Origin: Bacteroides sp.
GTDB lineage: Bacteria > Bacteroidota > Bacteroidia > Bacteroidales > Bacteroidaceae
Length of the DNA stretch: 41,601 bases
Direction: 5' to 3'
NCBI GenBank assembly: GCA_030151635.1
Contig: JASLDF010000009.1
Location: forward strand, 1 to 41,601
Shown: positions 8,994-17,313 of the stretch, in pieces
Layout: every line of letters starts with the position of its first letter
Position numbering within the stretch: the stretch's first letter is position 1
Position numbers and translations under genes: made by a program
Notes under the pieces: model-generated
Seen by the model: the letters and a program-made list of their open reading frames with translations, nothing else
Database searches by the model: none
Told to the model about the DNA's origin: nothing

Positions 8994-11570
8994 TTATCTT
9001 GATCTTAAATTGGATTGTTGCAACGCTTTTATCAATGCATTTGCAAATAAAATTGAATTTCCAATTCGCTTGTCTCCATAATTTACATGTGTAGGTCTGC
9101 CAGAACCATCTATACCGAAGTACGAATCGCCCAAGAAGAATGGGTTCCCTACAAAAAATAGATTTTTATCATAGTTCTCTTTACCCATAATAATACCTGC
9201 ACCACGATTATCTTGTGGATTTGTACTTGTTAAAGGCATAGCATCCGAGTAAGAGTTAAAGTATCCACCTTGGTTACCTAAACCTACAGATTCGCCGGAA
9301 GCAGTCCAATAACTACCATTCAAATTACCAAAAGGTCCATCAACAATGTCATCACCAGAAGTCGCGTCAATTTTAAACACGTTGCCACTACCATTCACAC
9401 CTTTGATATCAAAACCACCCACCAAATCTAGGAATTGTTTTACGTCTTGACCGTTGTTCATCATCAACATTACATATCCTCCATTACCCATGTAACGAGC
9501 TAATGCTTGTCCAAAAGGTTGTTCCATACGAATGGAGCCACCAATAATAACTACGTCCGGCACACGGCCTAACTCTCCAGAGAAAATTCGACCATAATTT
9601 TGATTCGAAACAGGTATAAACGTATATCCAGCTTTGCCGGCAACAGCTTCTTCAATAGAAATATCTTTCAATGACTCGGTTTGAACAGTGGCATTTGGAG
9701 TTAAACCAAAGTTGTAGATTGACTCTCTGAAGCGTCGTCCATTATAGCCATCTAATACATATCCGTTACTACCCGTATCAATACCCACAATCCACTTGCC
9801 ATCAACAGTAGGAGTTACAGGTGCTTTACCCTCCACATTCACTACTACATCACAACTAATAGATTCATTTTTATTTGAAGAGATATGGAAAGATGCTTCA
9901 CCCGTTTTAGTTGGTGTGGAGACACCTTGCAATTTCACCACTTGTTCGAATTTTCCATCCGCCCTACGAGTTGAAATATTCAAATCTCCATAACTTGAAA
10001 AGTAAATTCCATTTTCAGCGCGAGTATAAACTTCATAGCCTCCAGATGTAATTACTCGATTAGACACTAAGGTCATACTAATGTAATTATCCGTAGTAAG
10101 CTCTTCACCCACTCGATAATCCCCATGCACAGTTATGGACTCACAATCTGCCCAATATATTTCTTCACCTTGGCTTGCCACATTTTGAGTTACTAAAACT
10201 TCGAAGGTGTAATTGCCAACAGGAATCAACAACGCATCTTTAATATCGGTCGTATAATTATCTTCTAACGTTTTCACATCAATTTGACGATTTCTAGTAT
10301 TAATAGTCGCTTCAAACTTATCCGATTCACTTTTCCATTGCAATGATTGCTGTAACTCTTCTAAATTATCTACATCCCAATTAGTTTGATATGAGAACGA
10401 TTGCACTTCATTCGCAAGACCCGTTTCAAATACCAGTGGATAATTTTTAATCGAAAAATAGCGATCATCGTGCACGTAAGTTTCATTAATACCTTCATCT
10501 AATTCATGGACTTCGGTACTAATTCCTGCACTAGGAGAAGTAGCTGCTTCATACATATCTTCATATCCAACACCATGAATATTCTTTATGATAATTTTAT
10601 ACTGATGATTTCTCAATACATCCAGATAGGTTAATACCCCATTCACATCCTTAGCCAAATCAATTCGATAGAAATAAGATTTATCTTGATAATTTGCCTC
10701 AACAACGACGCATAAATTTGCTGCCATATCATTGGCATTGGCTTCTTGTTCTGGAATTAGTGTAAATCCCCCTTTACCCAACTCACCCTCATTCATAAAC
10801 GAAAGGTTACTGTAAATGCCGGCTTCAACACCCGACTCCATGTCATTGTAGTTTATGCTAGAAGGAATAGATGGTTTCGTTACAATTCGGTCAATGGCAT
10901 TGTAGTTCTTTAGATTGGGAACAACCAACGCATTGTTGTTGCTACGAAAAACATAGGTTGATTTAATATCTACACTCCCTTTACTTTCAATCATTAATTT
11001 AGCAAACGAGCGTATCATCGTTACCTCTAATCTAGGTGCATCACCTATACCTTCAAACTTCTTTAAATCCACCCCTTTAATTTCTCCCCACATGGGTACT
11101 AAACGAGGAGTTTCCATATCCCAAGCACCTTGAACGGGAAATTCAACAGCTGCATAGAAGTTCGTTTTAGACTGTCTTTCAGTTGGCCTCTCGCCCTTAT
11201 AATTCGATAGGAAAACAAAGTCAACAGTCGATTTATCGCCTTCAATATCGAACAACAGTTTATATTGTTTTGAGAAAGAATCAAACTCCACATTTTCTTC
11301 ATCAATCTCTAATTCTTTGTAAAAAAGCCCCGATTTGAATAAGAATACACGAGAAGCATTCATATCAACACGGTATGTATCTTCGTCATTCATACTACGT
11401 GTACTAGCAAATTTAGCATTCGCCTTGGGTACATTTAAATAGACCTCCAAACGAGTAGAGTTAGATTTTAACGAAGTTTGATTTTGTGCACTTTCAGTAA
11501 CACATGCCCCAAACATCACCACAACAGCGAATAAGGCAGATGCCCATATATATTGTTTAAAATATTTCAT
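8994..11570 (-). CDS. Fimbrillin-like lipoprotein with amidotransferase-like C-terminal domain
   Basis: An 858-residue lipoprotein (signal peptide, lipobox ending GAC at Cys23). The N-terminal part (about 40-340) has the signature of the FimA/Mfa1/Mfa2 fimbrillin superfamily: short beta-strand repeats, a PMWGEIKG segment, then an RSFAKLMIE strand and a late LRNHQYKIIIKNI segment. The middle (about 370-585) looks like beta-sandwich repeats, possibly BACON-like. The last 270 residues (589-858) are different: an alpha/beta pattern with PDVVIIGGSIRMEQP (672-686) and LARYMGNGGYVMLMM (102-116 of this part), recalling class I glutamine-amidotransferase-like folds. No catalytic Cys-His-Glu triad is evident. 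It is probably a surface or pilus-associated component. It follows another fimbrillin-like gene by 60 bp and has its own terminator. The exact subunit role (stalk, tip or anchor) is not determinable. Confidence 0.75.
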   Translation of the reverse strand: MKYFKQYIWASALFAVVVMFGACVTESAQNQTSLKSNSTRLEVYLNVPKANAKFASTRSMNDEDTYRVDMNASRVFLFKSGLFYKELEIDEENVEFDSFSKQYKLLFDIEGDKSTVDFVFLSNYKGERPTERQSKTNFYAAVEFPVQGAWDMETPRLVPMWGEIKGVDLKKFEGIGDAPRLEVTMIRSFAKLMIESKGSVDIKSTYVFRSNNNALVVPNLKNYNAIDRIVTKPSIPSSINYNDMESGVEAGIYSNLSFMNEGELGKGGFTLIPEQEANANDMAANLCVVVEANYQDKSYFYRIDLAKDVNGVLTYLDVLRNHQYKIIIKNIHGVGYEDMYEAATSPSAGISTEVHELDEGINETYVHDDRYFSIKNYPLVFETGLANEVQSFSYQTNWDVDNLEELQQSLQWKSESDKFEATINTRNRQIDVKTLEDNYTTDIKDALLIPVGNYTFEVLVTQNVASQGEEIYWADCESITVHGDYRVGEELTTDNYISMTLVSNRVITSGGYEVYTRAENGIYFSSYGDLNISTRRADGKFEQVVKLQGVSTPTKTGEASFHISSNKNESISCDVVVNVEGKAPVTPTVDGKWIVGIDTGSNGYVLDGYNGRRFRESIYNFGLTPNATVQTESLKDISIEEAVAGKAGYTFIPVSNQNYGRIFSGELGRVPDVVIIGGSIRMEQPFGQALARYMGNGGYVMLMMNNGQDVKQFLDLVGGFDIKGVNGSGNVFKIDATSGDDIVDGPFGNLNGSYWTASGESVGLGNQGGYFNSYSDAMPLTSTNPQDNRGAGIIMGKENYDKNLFFVGNPFFLGDSYFGIDGSGRPTHVNYGDKRIGNSILFANALIKALQQSNLRSR

Positions 11571-11603
11571 ATTTATGTTCTAAAATGAGTAATTAAGAAG
11601 AAT

Positions 11604-11613
11604 ATCTATCACA
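11604..11613 (-). repeat. Single copy of TGTGATAGAT repeat between fimbrillin genes
   Basis: The minus strand reads TGTGATAGAT in the 60-bp gap before the second fimbrillin-like gene. The same decamer occurs twice upstream of the first gene of the operon (13097-13129). It may be a shared regulatory or processing site, or chance in AT-rich DNA. Confidence 0.35.
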
Positions 11614-11630
11614 CTAGGGTAACCAAGAGG

Positions 11631-13061
11631 TTACAATGAATTTTGAACCAATTTGATGTTGAATTTTTGGTTCAAAATTTCCATATGGAACATTTCTGTT
11701 TTCTCTTTCCCAGTATTGTTTTCAGTCATTGAACGCAAGTACATGTATTTATTTTCATAACTAATTCCGATAACGCTAAAATACGCTCCTTCAGTAGTAT
11801 TCATGTTTCCACCAAAACCAAATTTCAAATTTTGTTTTACTTGTTCAGGCGACAAATCCGTATCGTAGCTCAGAAACACATCTTGATAAATTTTTCCATC
11901 AAAAGGTGTATTTTTGTAATCGTGTTTAAAATAAAAGCTCGTGGTGATATCTACTTCTTGCGTGTAGTCTTCCCACACTTTCACATCCATAAATACAGGA
12001 ATAGGGTTATCAAAAGCATCTTCAGGATTAGGGAATCCACTTGTTGAAGCACCTTTTAAGTGAAAATTATATGATTTATTGCGTAGTATAGAGTTGAAAT
12101 TAACAGGACGCTTATTTGCATCATAGGAAGCAAAATCTAAACGATAAAAACGCTCAACACCTTCTAGACCTTCTAAATGAACTCCAACAACAACACACAT
12201 TGTTGTTCTAAAATCTTGGCTACTTTTATGAGAAACCTCAGGTACAAATATATTATTAAACACAAGCTTAGTTGGGGCTTCATTATAATCGTAAAGCAAA
12301 GGGAACTTCAGGGCTTCATCGCGATTGTTAGTAAAGCGACCATTTCCCAAATGATACATTCCAGATGCGGGATTACTTACGGGGATACTTGGCTTTTTAA
12401 CACTCATCGTAGTTTCGTCAAAATTTGCAGGGAATGGGTAAACACTACCATAGCTTCTAGATAGGTATATACGCACGGAACTTACGTCTTGCATTTTATA
12501 CTTCGCCTGTTCATCTTGCTTGTCCAACATCACATTTACACGTGCATAGCTGCGTAGTAAAGTTGTTGTTTTAAGTAGATTTGTTCCACCCTTCATTTCA
12601 AAATCCATTTCGCCCCACATTGGCATTTCTGTATTTGAAGAGTTTGGCACAATGTATGACAAAAGATTTCTGAAATTTTTATAAGAAATACCATAGTTGG
12701 CATTCGGATCAAAGTTAAACAAAGCGACTAACTTCATTTTACCTTTTAAATCGGCAGGGACATGAATAGAAACCGTGTAGTTTCCATTAACTTTGTGCAT
12801 CTCCTGCTCCGCTAAACTGGTTTGATATACTAACTTACTACTATGTTCGCTTCCTGCATTGAAAAAACAGAAAGTAAACTGTCCGTCTGGAAGAGACGTG
12901 TCCGAACTAGATAATGAATTATCGAACGAACTTTTTAAAGAAAATGTAACTAACTTGAACTCCGAGGGTTTATTATCCTCACTAAATAAATCGTTGGTAC
13001 AGCCCGAACAAAAAACAATAAGGGCTAGTAATACGAAATAAGACCTCAATTGGTATTTCAT
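11631..13061 (-). CDS. Fimbrillin-like (FimA/Mfa family) lipoprotein
   Basis: A 476-residue lipoprotein with a signal peptide ending FCSGC (Cys21). The arrangement matches the fimbrillin superfamily of Bacteroidales: an N-terminal beta domain with LVALFNF, a central PMWGEMDFEMKGG followed by LLRSYARVNVML, and a second domain containing LRNKSYNFHLKG. After lipid processing and transport to the outer membrane, members polymerise or anchor thin surface fimbriae by donor-strand exchange. It is the first gene of a two-gene operon with the longer fimbrillin-like protein. The pair lacks an evident Mfa2-type terminal anchor or tip series as in fimABCDE, so it may be a partial or minimal fimbrial locus. 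Confidence 0.75.
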   Translation of the reverse strand: MKYQLRSYFVLLALIVFCSGCTNDLFSEDNKPSEFKLVTFSLKSSFDNSLSSSDTSLPDGQFTFCFFNAGSEHSSKLVYQTSLAEQEMHKVNGNYTVSIHVPADLKGKMKLVALFNFDPNANYGISYKNFRNLLSYIVPNSSNTEMPMWGEMDFEMKGGTNLLKTTTLLRSYARVNVMLDKQDEQAKYKMQDVSSVRIYLSRSYGSVYPFPANFDETTMSVKKPSIPVSNPASGMYHLGNGRFTNNRDEALKFPLLYDYNEAPTKLVFNNIFVPEVSHKSSQDFRTTMCVVVGVHLEGLEGVERFYRLDFASYDANKRPVNFNSILRNKSYNFHLKGASTSGFPNPEDAFDNPIPVFMDVKVWEDYTQEVDITTSFYFKHDYKNTPFDGKIYQDVFLSYDTDLSPEQVKQNLKFGFGGNMNTTEGAYFSVIGISYENKYMYLRSMTENNTGKEKTEMFHMEILNQKFNIKLVQNSL

Positions 13062-13096
13062 AATGTAATATTATATTACCCAAACTTGATTGTCGA

Positions 13097-13129
13097 ATCT
13101 ATCACATCGACATCATATATCTATCACAT
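13097..13129 (-). repeat. Tandem 11-bp direct repeat upstream of the fimbrillin operon
   Basis: The 11-mer ATGTGATAGAT (minus strand) occurs at 13107-13097 and 13129-13119, start to start 22 bp, about two turns of B-DNA. It begins 36 bp upstream of the first fimbrillin start. Spacing by full helical turns is typical of two sites bound by the same protein on one face. A third, 10-bp copy precedes the second gene. Confidence 0.45.
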
Positions 13130-13575
13130 GTTTGGATAATGATCAGTAAAATTATTAATAGTTGAAGGCTATAACTTAAGCACTTCCTTGAAAATAGTAT
13201 AATCAAATGTATATATTTAAATTTATAACATCCGCCTAATTAGTATTATATTTTGACTTAATCATACAATTGGCTCGTTGTTTGAAGTAAAAAGCAAGAA
13301 ATCTGAATAACATTTGTCACAAGTCACAGAAAAGGGATTCTAAGATGAGCTAAAATTCACTTGACATACATCAACATGCATATAAAACTAGGTTTAAGAA
13401 CAATACTTACACAATTAACTCAACATTTATTACATTAAACAACCATACATCAATAAATTGAACACCTAAACCTAGGAAAACAGATTATTAAAGATATCCG
13501 AAATATAGACATCCTACATCACAATACAGACACCATCCAGAACCATAAGAGTAACTTCATGATACACCATAAAAG

Positions 13576-13610
13576 AAGAGGGACTTTATAATAATTATAA
13601 AGTCCCTCTT
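13576..13610 (-). terminator. Terminator of the HpaII-like/yigZ operon
   Basis: A perfect 16-bp stem (13576-13591 with 13595-13610, GC core GAGGGACTTT) with a 3-nt loop and A/T tracts on both sides. It lies 21 bp beyond the stop of the HpaII-like gene. Confidence 0.85.
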
Positions 13611-13631
13611 TTATATCAATAAAACAGATTA

Positions 13632-14717
13632 TTATCTCTTTACTAATCCTATTTTAGCATTCAATTTGAAGTAATAAACCCCATTTTCACGCTCAAGGAA
13701 TCCATATTTATCTTTATCGACCGATCCTTTTACGAATCTTGTATTTAGATATAAGAAATCTTCAAAAACATCTTGGTTATTTTTATGGAAACCCACAATT
13801 TCACCATTCCCATTAACAAGCAACATCCCGTCAACTGCCGAATGTTCACCATTGAAAATTTTAGCAGGACGCATTCCACGAACCACAGTCATTAAGAATT
13901 CTTTCATTTTATATTCGTAGAAGCGGTGCTTTTGAATTAAATCTTCTTTAACCTTAACAGGATTTTGAATCTTCACCAAATTCATAACTTCATAAATACG
14001 TGATTTACCCTCCATTTGGAAAGTTCTCAACATTTCACTCAAAATACGAGCAAAGTGAAGGTCAATCATCTGTAGGTTGCAACGGAACACTTTATCTGCA
14101 ACGTCACTATATTTCAATACACCCCCCAAACGTTCAATTTCAATGATGCGATCACGAACCACTTCGGTTGAATCAATAGCATTAATGTTGTTAACTTCAG
14201 GATTAGCTAACTTAACACCAGAAAGTTCTAGTTTAATATTTGCAGCACGTCCGCCATCAAGCAACAAGTGTGCAGGTGCTAAACGCGACTGGATAACAAA
14301 GCCCGAGGGAATTGTTGCATTGCTCCAAAAACCAATTTTCAAATCTGTACGGTCTGAAGTTTCTGGTTCTAACTGGAATATTTTTGTTTGATCAAGAAAT
14401 TTTTCAATATCCTCTGGACACTCAATAACCTCTTCATTTGAAGACTTCATCAATGCCAATACTTTATCTGCCATAGCAGCCAAAGCAGCTCTGTTCAACT
14501 TAATGTATTCGCCTTTACCTTCGACACGAACCATATCACCCTCAATAAAATAGCGACGAGGACCATCTTCGTCCACACGTTCTATGGTAGAGATAGGCCA
14601 AAATGATTTTTCGTTTTTCTCTCCTTTATGGTTACCCATAAATAATTTTCCATCAGCAAGTAGCTTTAGGAAAACATACAATTCACTCCATTCGGTTTTA
14701 TTTACTTCAAAAGCCAT
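13632..14717 (-). CDS. HpaII-like restriction endonuclease family protein, orphan
   Basis: The 361-residue protein matches my recollection of the HpaII restriction endonuclease family in length and in two conserved regions: the N-terminal NKTEWSELYVFLKLLADGKL (6-25), and a central block with Asp125 (DLKIGF), GFVIQSRLAPAHLLLDGG (139-156) and NIKLEL. HpaII enzymes cut CCGG. In the family as I recall it the central block reads FSIKS, where Lys would be catalytic; here it reads VIQS, with Gln143 in that place. No DNA methyltransferase lies in the window. The gene is 13 bp downstream of yigZ in one operon and has its own terminator. It may therefore be an inactive or repurposed family member. The family assignment rests on motif memory, not on an alignment. 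Confidence 0.7.
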   Translation of the reverse strand: MAFEVNKTEWSELYVFLKLLADGKLFMGNHKGEKNEKSFWPISTIERVDEDGPRRYFIEGDMVRVEGKGEYIKLNRAALAAMADKVLALMKSSNEEVIECPEDIEKFLDQTKIFQLEPETSDRTDLKIGFWSNATIPSGFVIQSRLAPAHLLLDGGRAANIKLELSGVKLANPEVNNINAIDSTEVVRDRIIEIERLGGVLKYSDVADKVFRCNLQMIDLHFARILSEMLRTFQMEGKSRIYEVMNLVKIQNPVKVKEDLIQKHRFYEYKMKEFLMTVVRGMRPAKIFNGEHSAVDGMLLVNGNGEIVGFHKNNQDVFEDFLYLNTRFVKGSVDKDKYGFLERENGVYYFKLNAKIGLVKR

Positions 14718-14730
14718 ATCTTACACTTAT

Positions 14731-15363
14731 TTATTCGGTTGATATTTCCGGATTACCATCGGCATCCAAGAAACTCAAGGTTTCTACTTTACTTAATTTT
14801 TCTTTTAACGAAGGCATCATCGACTTGCGAATGCTTAATTTCATCTTGCAATCCAGATAAAAATCTTGCTCTACAATTTGAGGTTCGTCATCTTTTACCA
14901 CACGCATTACATCGTTCATAAAAGGATATTCGAATAAGATTGACACCTCCTCATCAATCGTTTTCTCAACAATATTGGCTGCAGACAACGCTTCGGCAGC
15001 CGCCGCTTTGTAGGCTACAATCAATCCACCTGTTCCCAATTCAATACCTCCAAAATAACGGACCACAGCCACCAAAACATTGGTAAGTTCGTTAGAACGG
15101 ATTTGACCCAATATCGGTCTTCCAGCAGTACTAGATGGTTCACCATCGTCATTGGCACGGAAATCAGTTCCTTCGAAGCCCAACATATAAGCATAACACA
15201 CATGACGTGCATCATAATATTGTTTTCTAAGCTCGTCAATCAGTTCCTTTACCTCTTCCTTTGTTTCCACAGGATAGGCAAAAGATAAAAATTTACTTCG
15301 CTTCTCACTGTAAGTGCCTTCCGAAGGATCGGTTATTGTTTTAAAAACATCATCTTGTACCAT
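14731..15363 (-). CDS. YigZ/IMPACT family protein (UPF0029)
   Basis: A 210-residue protein of the YigZ family, related to the eukaryotic translation regulator IMPACT. The N-terminal domain carries the signature VRYFGGIELGTGGL (about 102-115), preceded by DDGEPSSTAGRPIL (76-89). The C-terminal part (about 135-205) fits the DUF1949 ferredoxin-like domain. The biochemical role in bacteria is unsettled; a link to translation or nucleic-acid binding is suggested for the family. It is the first gene of a two-gene unit with the HpaII-like protein. A -7 box ends only 4 nt before the ATG, so the mRNA may be nearly leaderless. Confidence 0.93.
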   Translation of the reverse strand: MVQDDVFKTITDPSEGTYSEKRSKFLSFAYPVETKEEVKELIDELRKQYYDARHVCYAYMLGFEGTDFRANDDGEPSSTAGRPILGQIRSNELTNVLVAVVRYFGGIELGTGGLIVAYKAAAAEALSAANIVEKTIDEEVSILFEYPFMNDVMRVVKDDEPQIVEQDFYLDCKMKLSIRKSMMPSLKEKLSKVETLSFLDADGNPEISTE

Positions 15364-15367
15364 AATG

Positions 15368-15375
15368 CAAATATA
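15368..15375 (-). promoter_or_regulatory. -7 element of yigZ, 4 nt from the start codon
   Basis: The minus strand reads TATATTTG, a full consensus match. The ATG follows after four bases (CATT), which would place the transcription start at or next to the start codon. No -33 TTG at the right distance was found. Confidence 0.45.
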
Positions 15376-15498
15376 AGGATTTTAGACTAATCTCATTTAC
15401 TAGTCTTGCAATCTATTAGTAAAGATTAATCAAAATAACGAGATATACTCACAATTAGTAAGCTCAATTATTTTACTACCCGATGATAGACTAGTTAC

Positions 15499-15529
15499 CT
15501 TCCTAAGAGAACTGAGTTCTCATAGGAAG
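15499..15529. other. Strong non-terminator hairpin between divergent genes
   Basis: Arms CTTCCTA (15499-15505) and TAGGAAG (15523-15529) plus GAGAAC (15507-15512) and GTTCTC (15516-15521) form 13 bp with a single A-A mismatch and a 3-nt loop. No T-run follows on either strand, so it does not look like an intrinsic terminator. It lies between yigZ and the divergent GNAT/YoaP gene and could be an operator or an RNA structure. Confidence 0.5.
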
Positions 15530-15615
15530 AAGACTGATGCATCTTAGTAAGGAATAAAATTTCTAATTATACTGTATACAAAGCTAATTCCATGGAAAAT
15601 AAAACAGCTCTAACA

Positions 15616-15645
15616 TTGCTATTTTTTAGAAAATAATTACCTTTC
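15616..15645 (+). promoter_or_regulatory. Promoter of the GNAT/YoaP gene
   Basis: TTG (15616-15618), a 19-nt spacer, then TACCTTTC (15638-15645), one base from the -7 consensus TAnnTTTG. The start codon is 16 nt downstream. Spacing and position support it. Confidence 0.5.
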
Positions 15646-15661
15646 CAATAAATAATATTCT

Positions 15662-16429
15662 ATGAACAACTTTAGCACTTTCACGCCCGAGAACTGTAAA
15701 GACGAGCATATTTGCTGTGCCATTTCCGACAAAAAATGTACGGAAGGCTATCTGCTAAAAAAGAAGTGGTTATGCGAGGAGTACCAACGTGGATACAAAT
15801 TTATAAAACTCAATACTCGAGGAAAAGTGTTTATAGAGTATGGACCATCTGAAACTGCATGGGCACCTATTATTGCTAAAAACTATCTGGTATTGGGATG
15901 CTTCTGGGTTTCTGGACAATTCAAAGGGAAAGGCTATGGTCAACAACTTTTACAATTTGCCTTGGATGATGCAAAAAAACAACACAAAGACGGATTGATT
16001 GCCATTGCTGGGGTCAAGAAGATGCACTTCCTGAGTGATGGCAAATGGCTAATTAAACAAGGTTTTAAGGCTATTGAAACACTACCGAGTGGATTGGCAC
16101 TCTATGTTTTGCAATTAAACAAAAACGCTGATTTACCTTCATTTAATCAATGTACTAAAGAAACTTTTTGTCCTACGAAAAATGGATTAGTAGTTTACTA
16201 TTCAAATCGTTGCCCTTTTACAGAATACCACGTTAATGAGAATTTAGTAAAAACAGCCCAAGAACGTAACATTCCTCTTGAAATAAAGAAGATTACCAGC
16301 TATACCGATGCACAGACCTGCCCTAGCCCAGCTACATTATTCTCGCTCTTTTACAATGGGCTATTTATCACTACTGATGTGAGCATCTGCGAGCTAAAAA
16401 AATTCAACAAGCTTATTCCATTAGAGTAA
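15662..16429 (+). CDS. GNAT N-acetyltransferase with YoaP domain
   Basis: A 255-residue two-domain protein. Residues about 1-150 form a GNAT acetyltransferase with the acetyl-CoA loop GQFKGKGYGQQLL (85-97). Residues about 165-255 match the YoaP-like domain, marked by YYSNRCPFTEYHVNEN (179-194), a thioredoxin-like strand with a single Cys184 followed by Pro. The substrate is not known. Cysteine pairs near the N-terminus (Cys18, Cys19, Cys26) and in the second domain suggest a metal- or thiol-related role, but this is inference. It is transcribed alone from its own promoter. Confidence 0.85.
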   Translation: MNNFSTFTPENCKDEHICCAISDKKCTEGYLLKKKWLCEEYQRGYKFIKLNTRGKVFIEYGPSETAWAPIIAKNYLVLGCFWVSGQFKGKGYGQQLLQFALDDAKKQHKDGLIAIAGVKKMHFLSDGKWLIKQGFKAIETLPSGLALYVLQLNKNADLPSFNQCTKETFCPTKNGLVVYYSNRCPFTEYHVNENLVKTAQERNIPLEIKKITSYTDAQTCPSPATLFSLFYNGLFITTDVSICELKKFNKLIPLE

Positions 16430-16554
16430 CCCTATATAAAGTTGTAGGCTCTACTTCCAGATTCAAACAGCTTCAACTACACCCATAATCCACACTCAAT
16501 GCTATAAAAGCGTTACTTTTTCCATAATCAAGAACACAATAACTTGAAACTTGT

Positions 16555-16562
16555 TATATTTG
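16555..16562 (+). promoter_or_regulatory. -7 element of ppa
   Basis: TATATTTG is a full match to TAnnTTTG, 37 nt before the pyrophosphatase start. No -33 TTG at 19-21 nt spacing was found. Confidence 0.45.
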
Positions 16563-16599
16563 TTAATAATTAAATAAATATACCGACTTAAAAGAAGAT

Positions 16600-17214
16600 A
16601 TGATGAGAAAATTTAAGGCGCATCCTTGGCACGGCATCAAGCTAGGTTCAAGAATGCCAGATATCGTAAACACCTTTATAGAGATTGTTCCAACCGATAC
16701 CGTTAAGTATGAAGTAGATAAAACTACGGGGTATTTAATGATTGATAGGCCTCAAAAATATTCAAATATCATTCCTGCATTGTACGGTTTTCTTCCTCAA
16801 ACTTACAGCTCAAAGCACGTAGCCGAATTAACCAATGAGGCACTGGGCAGAGACGATATTGAGGGTGATGGCGACCCTGTGGATATTTGTGTATTGACTG
16901 AAAAGGACATTACACACGGAGATATTATTGTACACGCACGCCCTATTGGCGGTTTTAGACTTTTAGACCAAAATATGGCCGATGACAAATTGATTGCTGT
17001 TCTTGAGGGGGATGCTATTTATGGCCAATTCACAAGTATCAGCCAATTGCCACAATTGGTCATTGACCGCTTGAAACACTATTTCACAACCTACAAAGAC
17101 CTCCCTTCTGATGAAACACATCGTTGCGAAATTGTAGACGTTTATGATGTAGAAGTTGCACACGATGTAATTCAACGTTCAATACTAGATTATAAGGAAC
17201 GATTTGACGACTGA
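16600..17214 (+). CDS. ppa: Family I inorganic pyrophosphatase
   Basis: A 204-residue soluble pyrophosphatase that hydrolyses diphosphate from biosynthetic reactions, pulling them forward. The metal-binding signature DGDPVD is at 90-95 (Asp90, Asp92, Asp95). Other conserved parts are KYEVDKTTGYLMIDR (36-50), the YGFLPQTY segment (62-69) and the KHYFTTYKDLP motif near 165-175. Two consecutive ATG codons (16600 and 16603) make the exact start ambiguous by one residue. The gene stands alone and converges on serA through a shared bidirectional terminator. Confidence 0.95.
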   Translation: MMRKFKAHPWHGIKLGSRMPDIVNTFIEIVPTDTVKYEVDKTTGYLMIDRPQKYSNIIPALYGFLPQTYSSKHVAELTNEALGRDDIEGDGDPVDICVLTEKDITHGDIIVHARPIGGFRLLDQNMADDKLIAVLEGDAIYGQFTSISQLPQLVIDRLKHYFTTYKDLPSDETHRCEIVDVYDVEVAHDVIQRSILDYKERFDD

Positions 17215-17236
17215 TAACTTTTGCGTAGCGAAATAA

Positions 17237-17278
17237 AAAAAACGGAGTAAAATGACAAATCATTTTACTCCGTTTTTT
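17237..17278. terminator. Bidirectional terminator between ppa and serA
   Basis: A perfect 18-bp stem (17237-17254 with 17261-17278) with a 6-nt loop. Each arm begins or ends with a run of six A or T, so both strands present stem plus T-run. It lies between the convergent ppa and serA genes. Confidence 0.9.
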
Positions 17279-17313
17279 ATTTCGGTATTTAAATATACAA
17301 TATTATCTCTTGT

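Larger units (their letters stand above)
13062..13631. other. 570-bp intergenic region upstream of the fimbrillin operon
   Basis: No convincing gene is visible. The region contains a duplicated TGTGATAGAT element (13097-13129), a weak candidate -7 box TACATTTG on the minus strand (13211-13204, 143 nt before the fimbrillin start and without a -33 TTG) and the terminator of the HpaII-like gene (13576-13610). About 350 bp (13220-13570) is AT-rich with no clear structure. No inverted repeats of the kind that flank phase-variable promoters were seen. Confidence 0.6.

Noticed and set aside
13062..13631. Phase-variable invertible promoter for the fimbrillin operon
   Set aside because: No flanking inverted repeats and no recombinase gene nearby; only short direct repeats are present.
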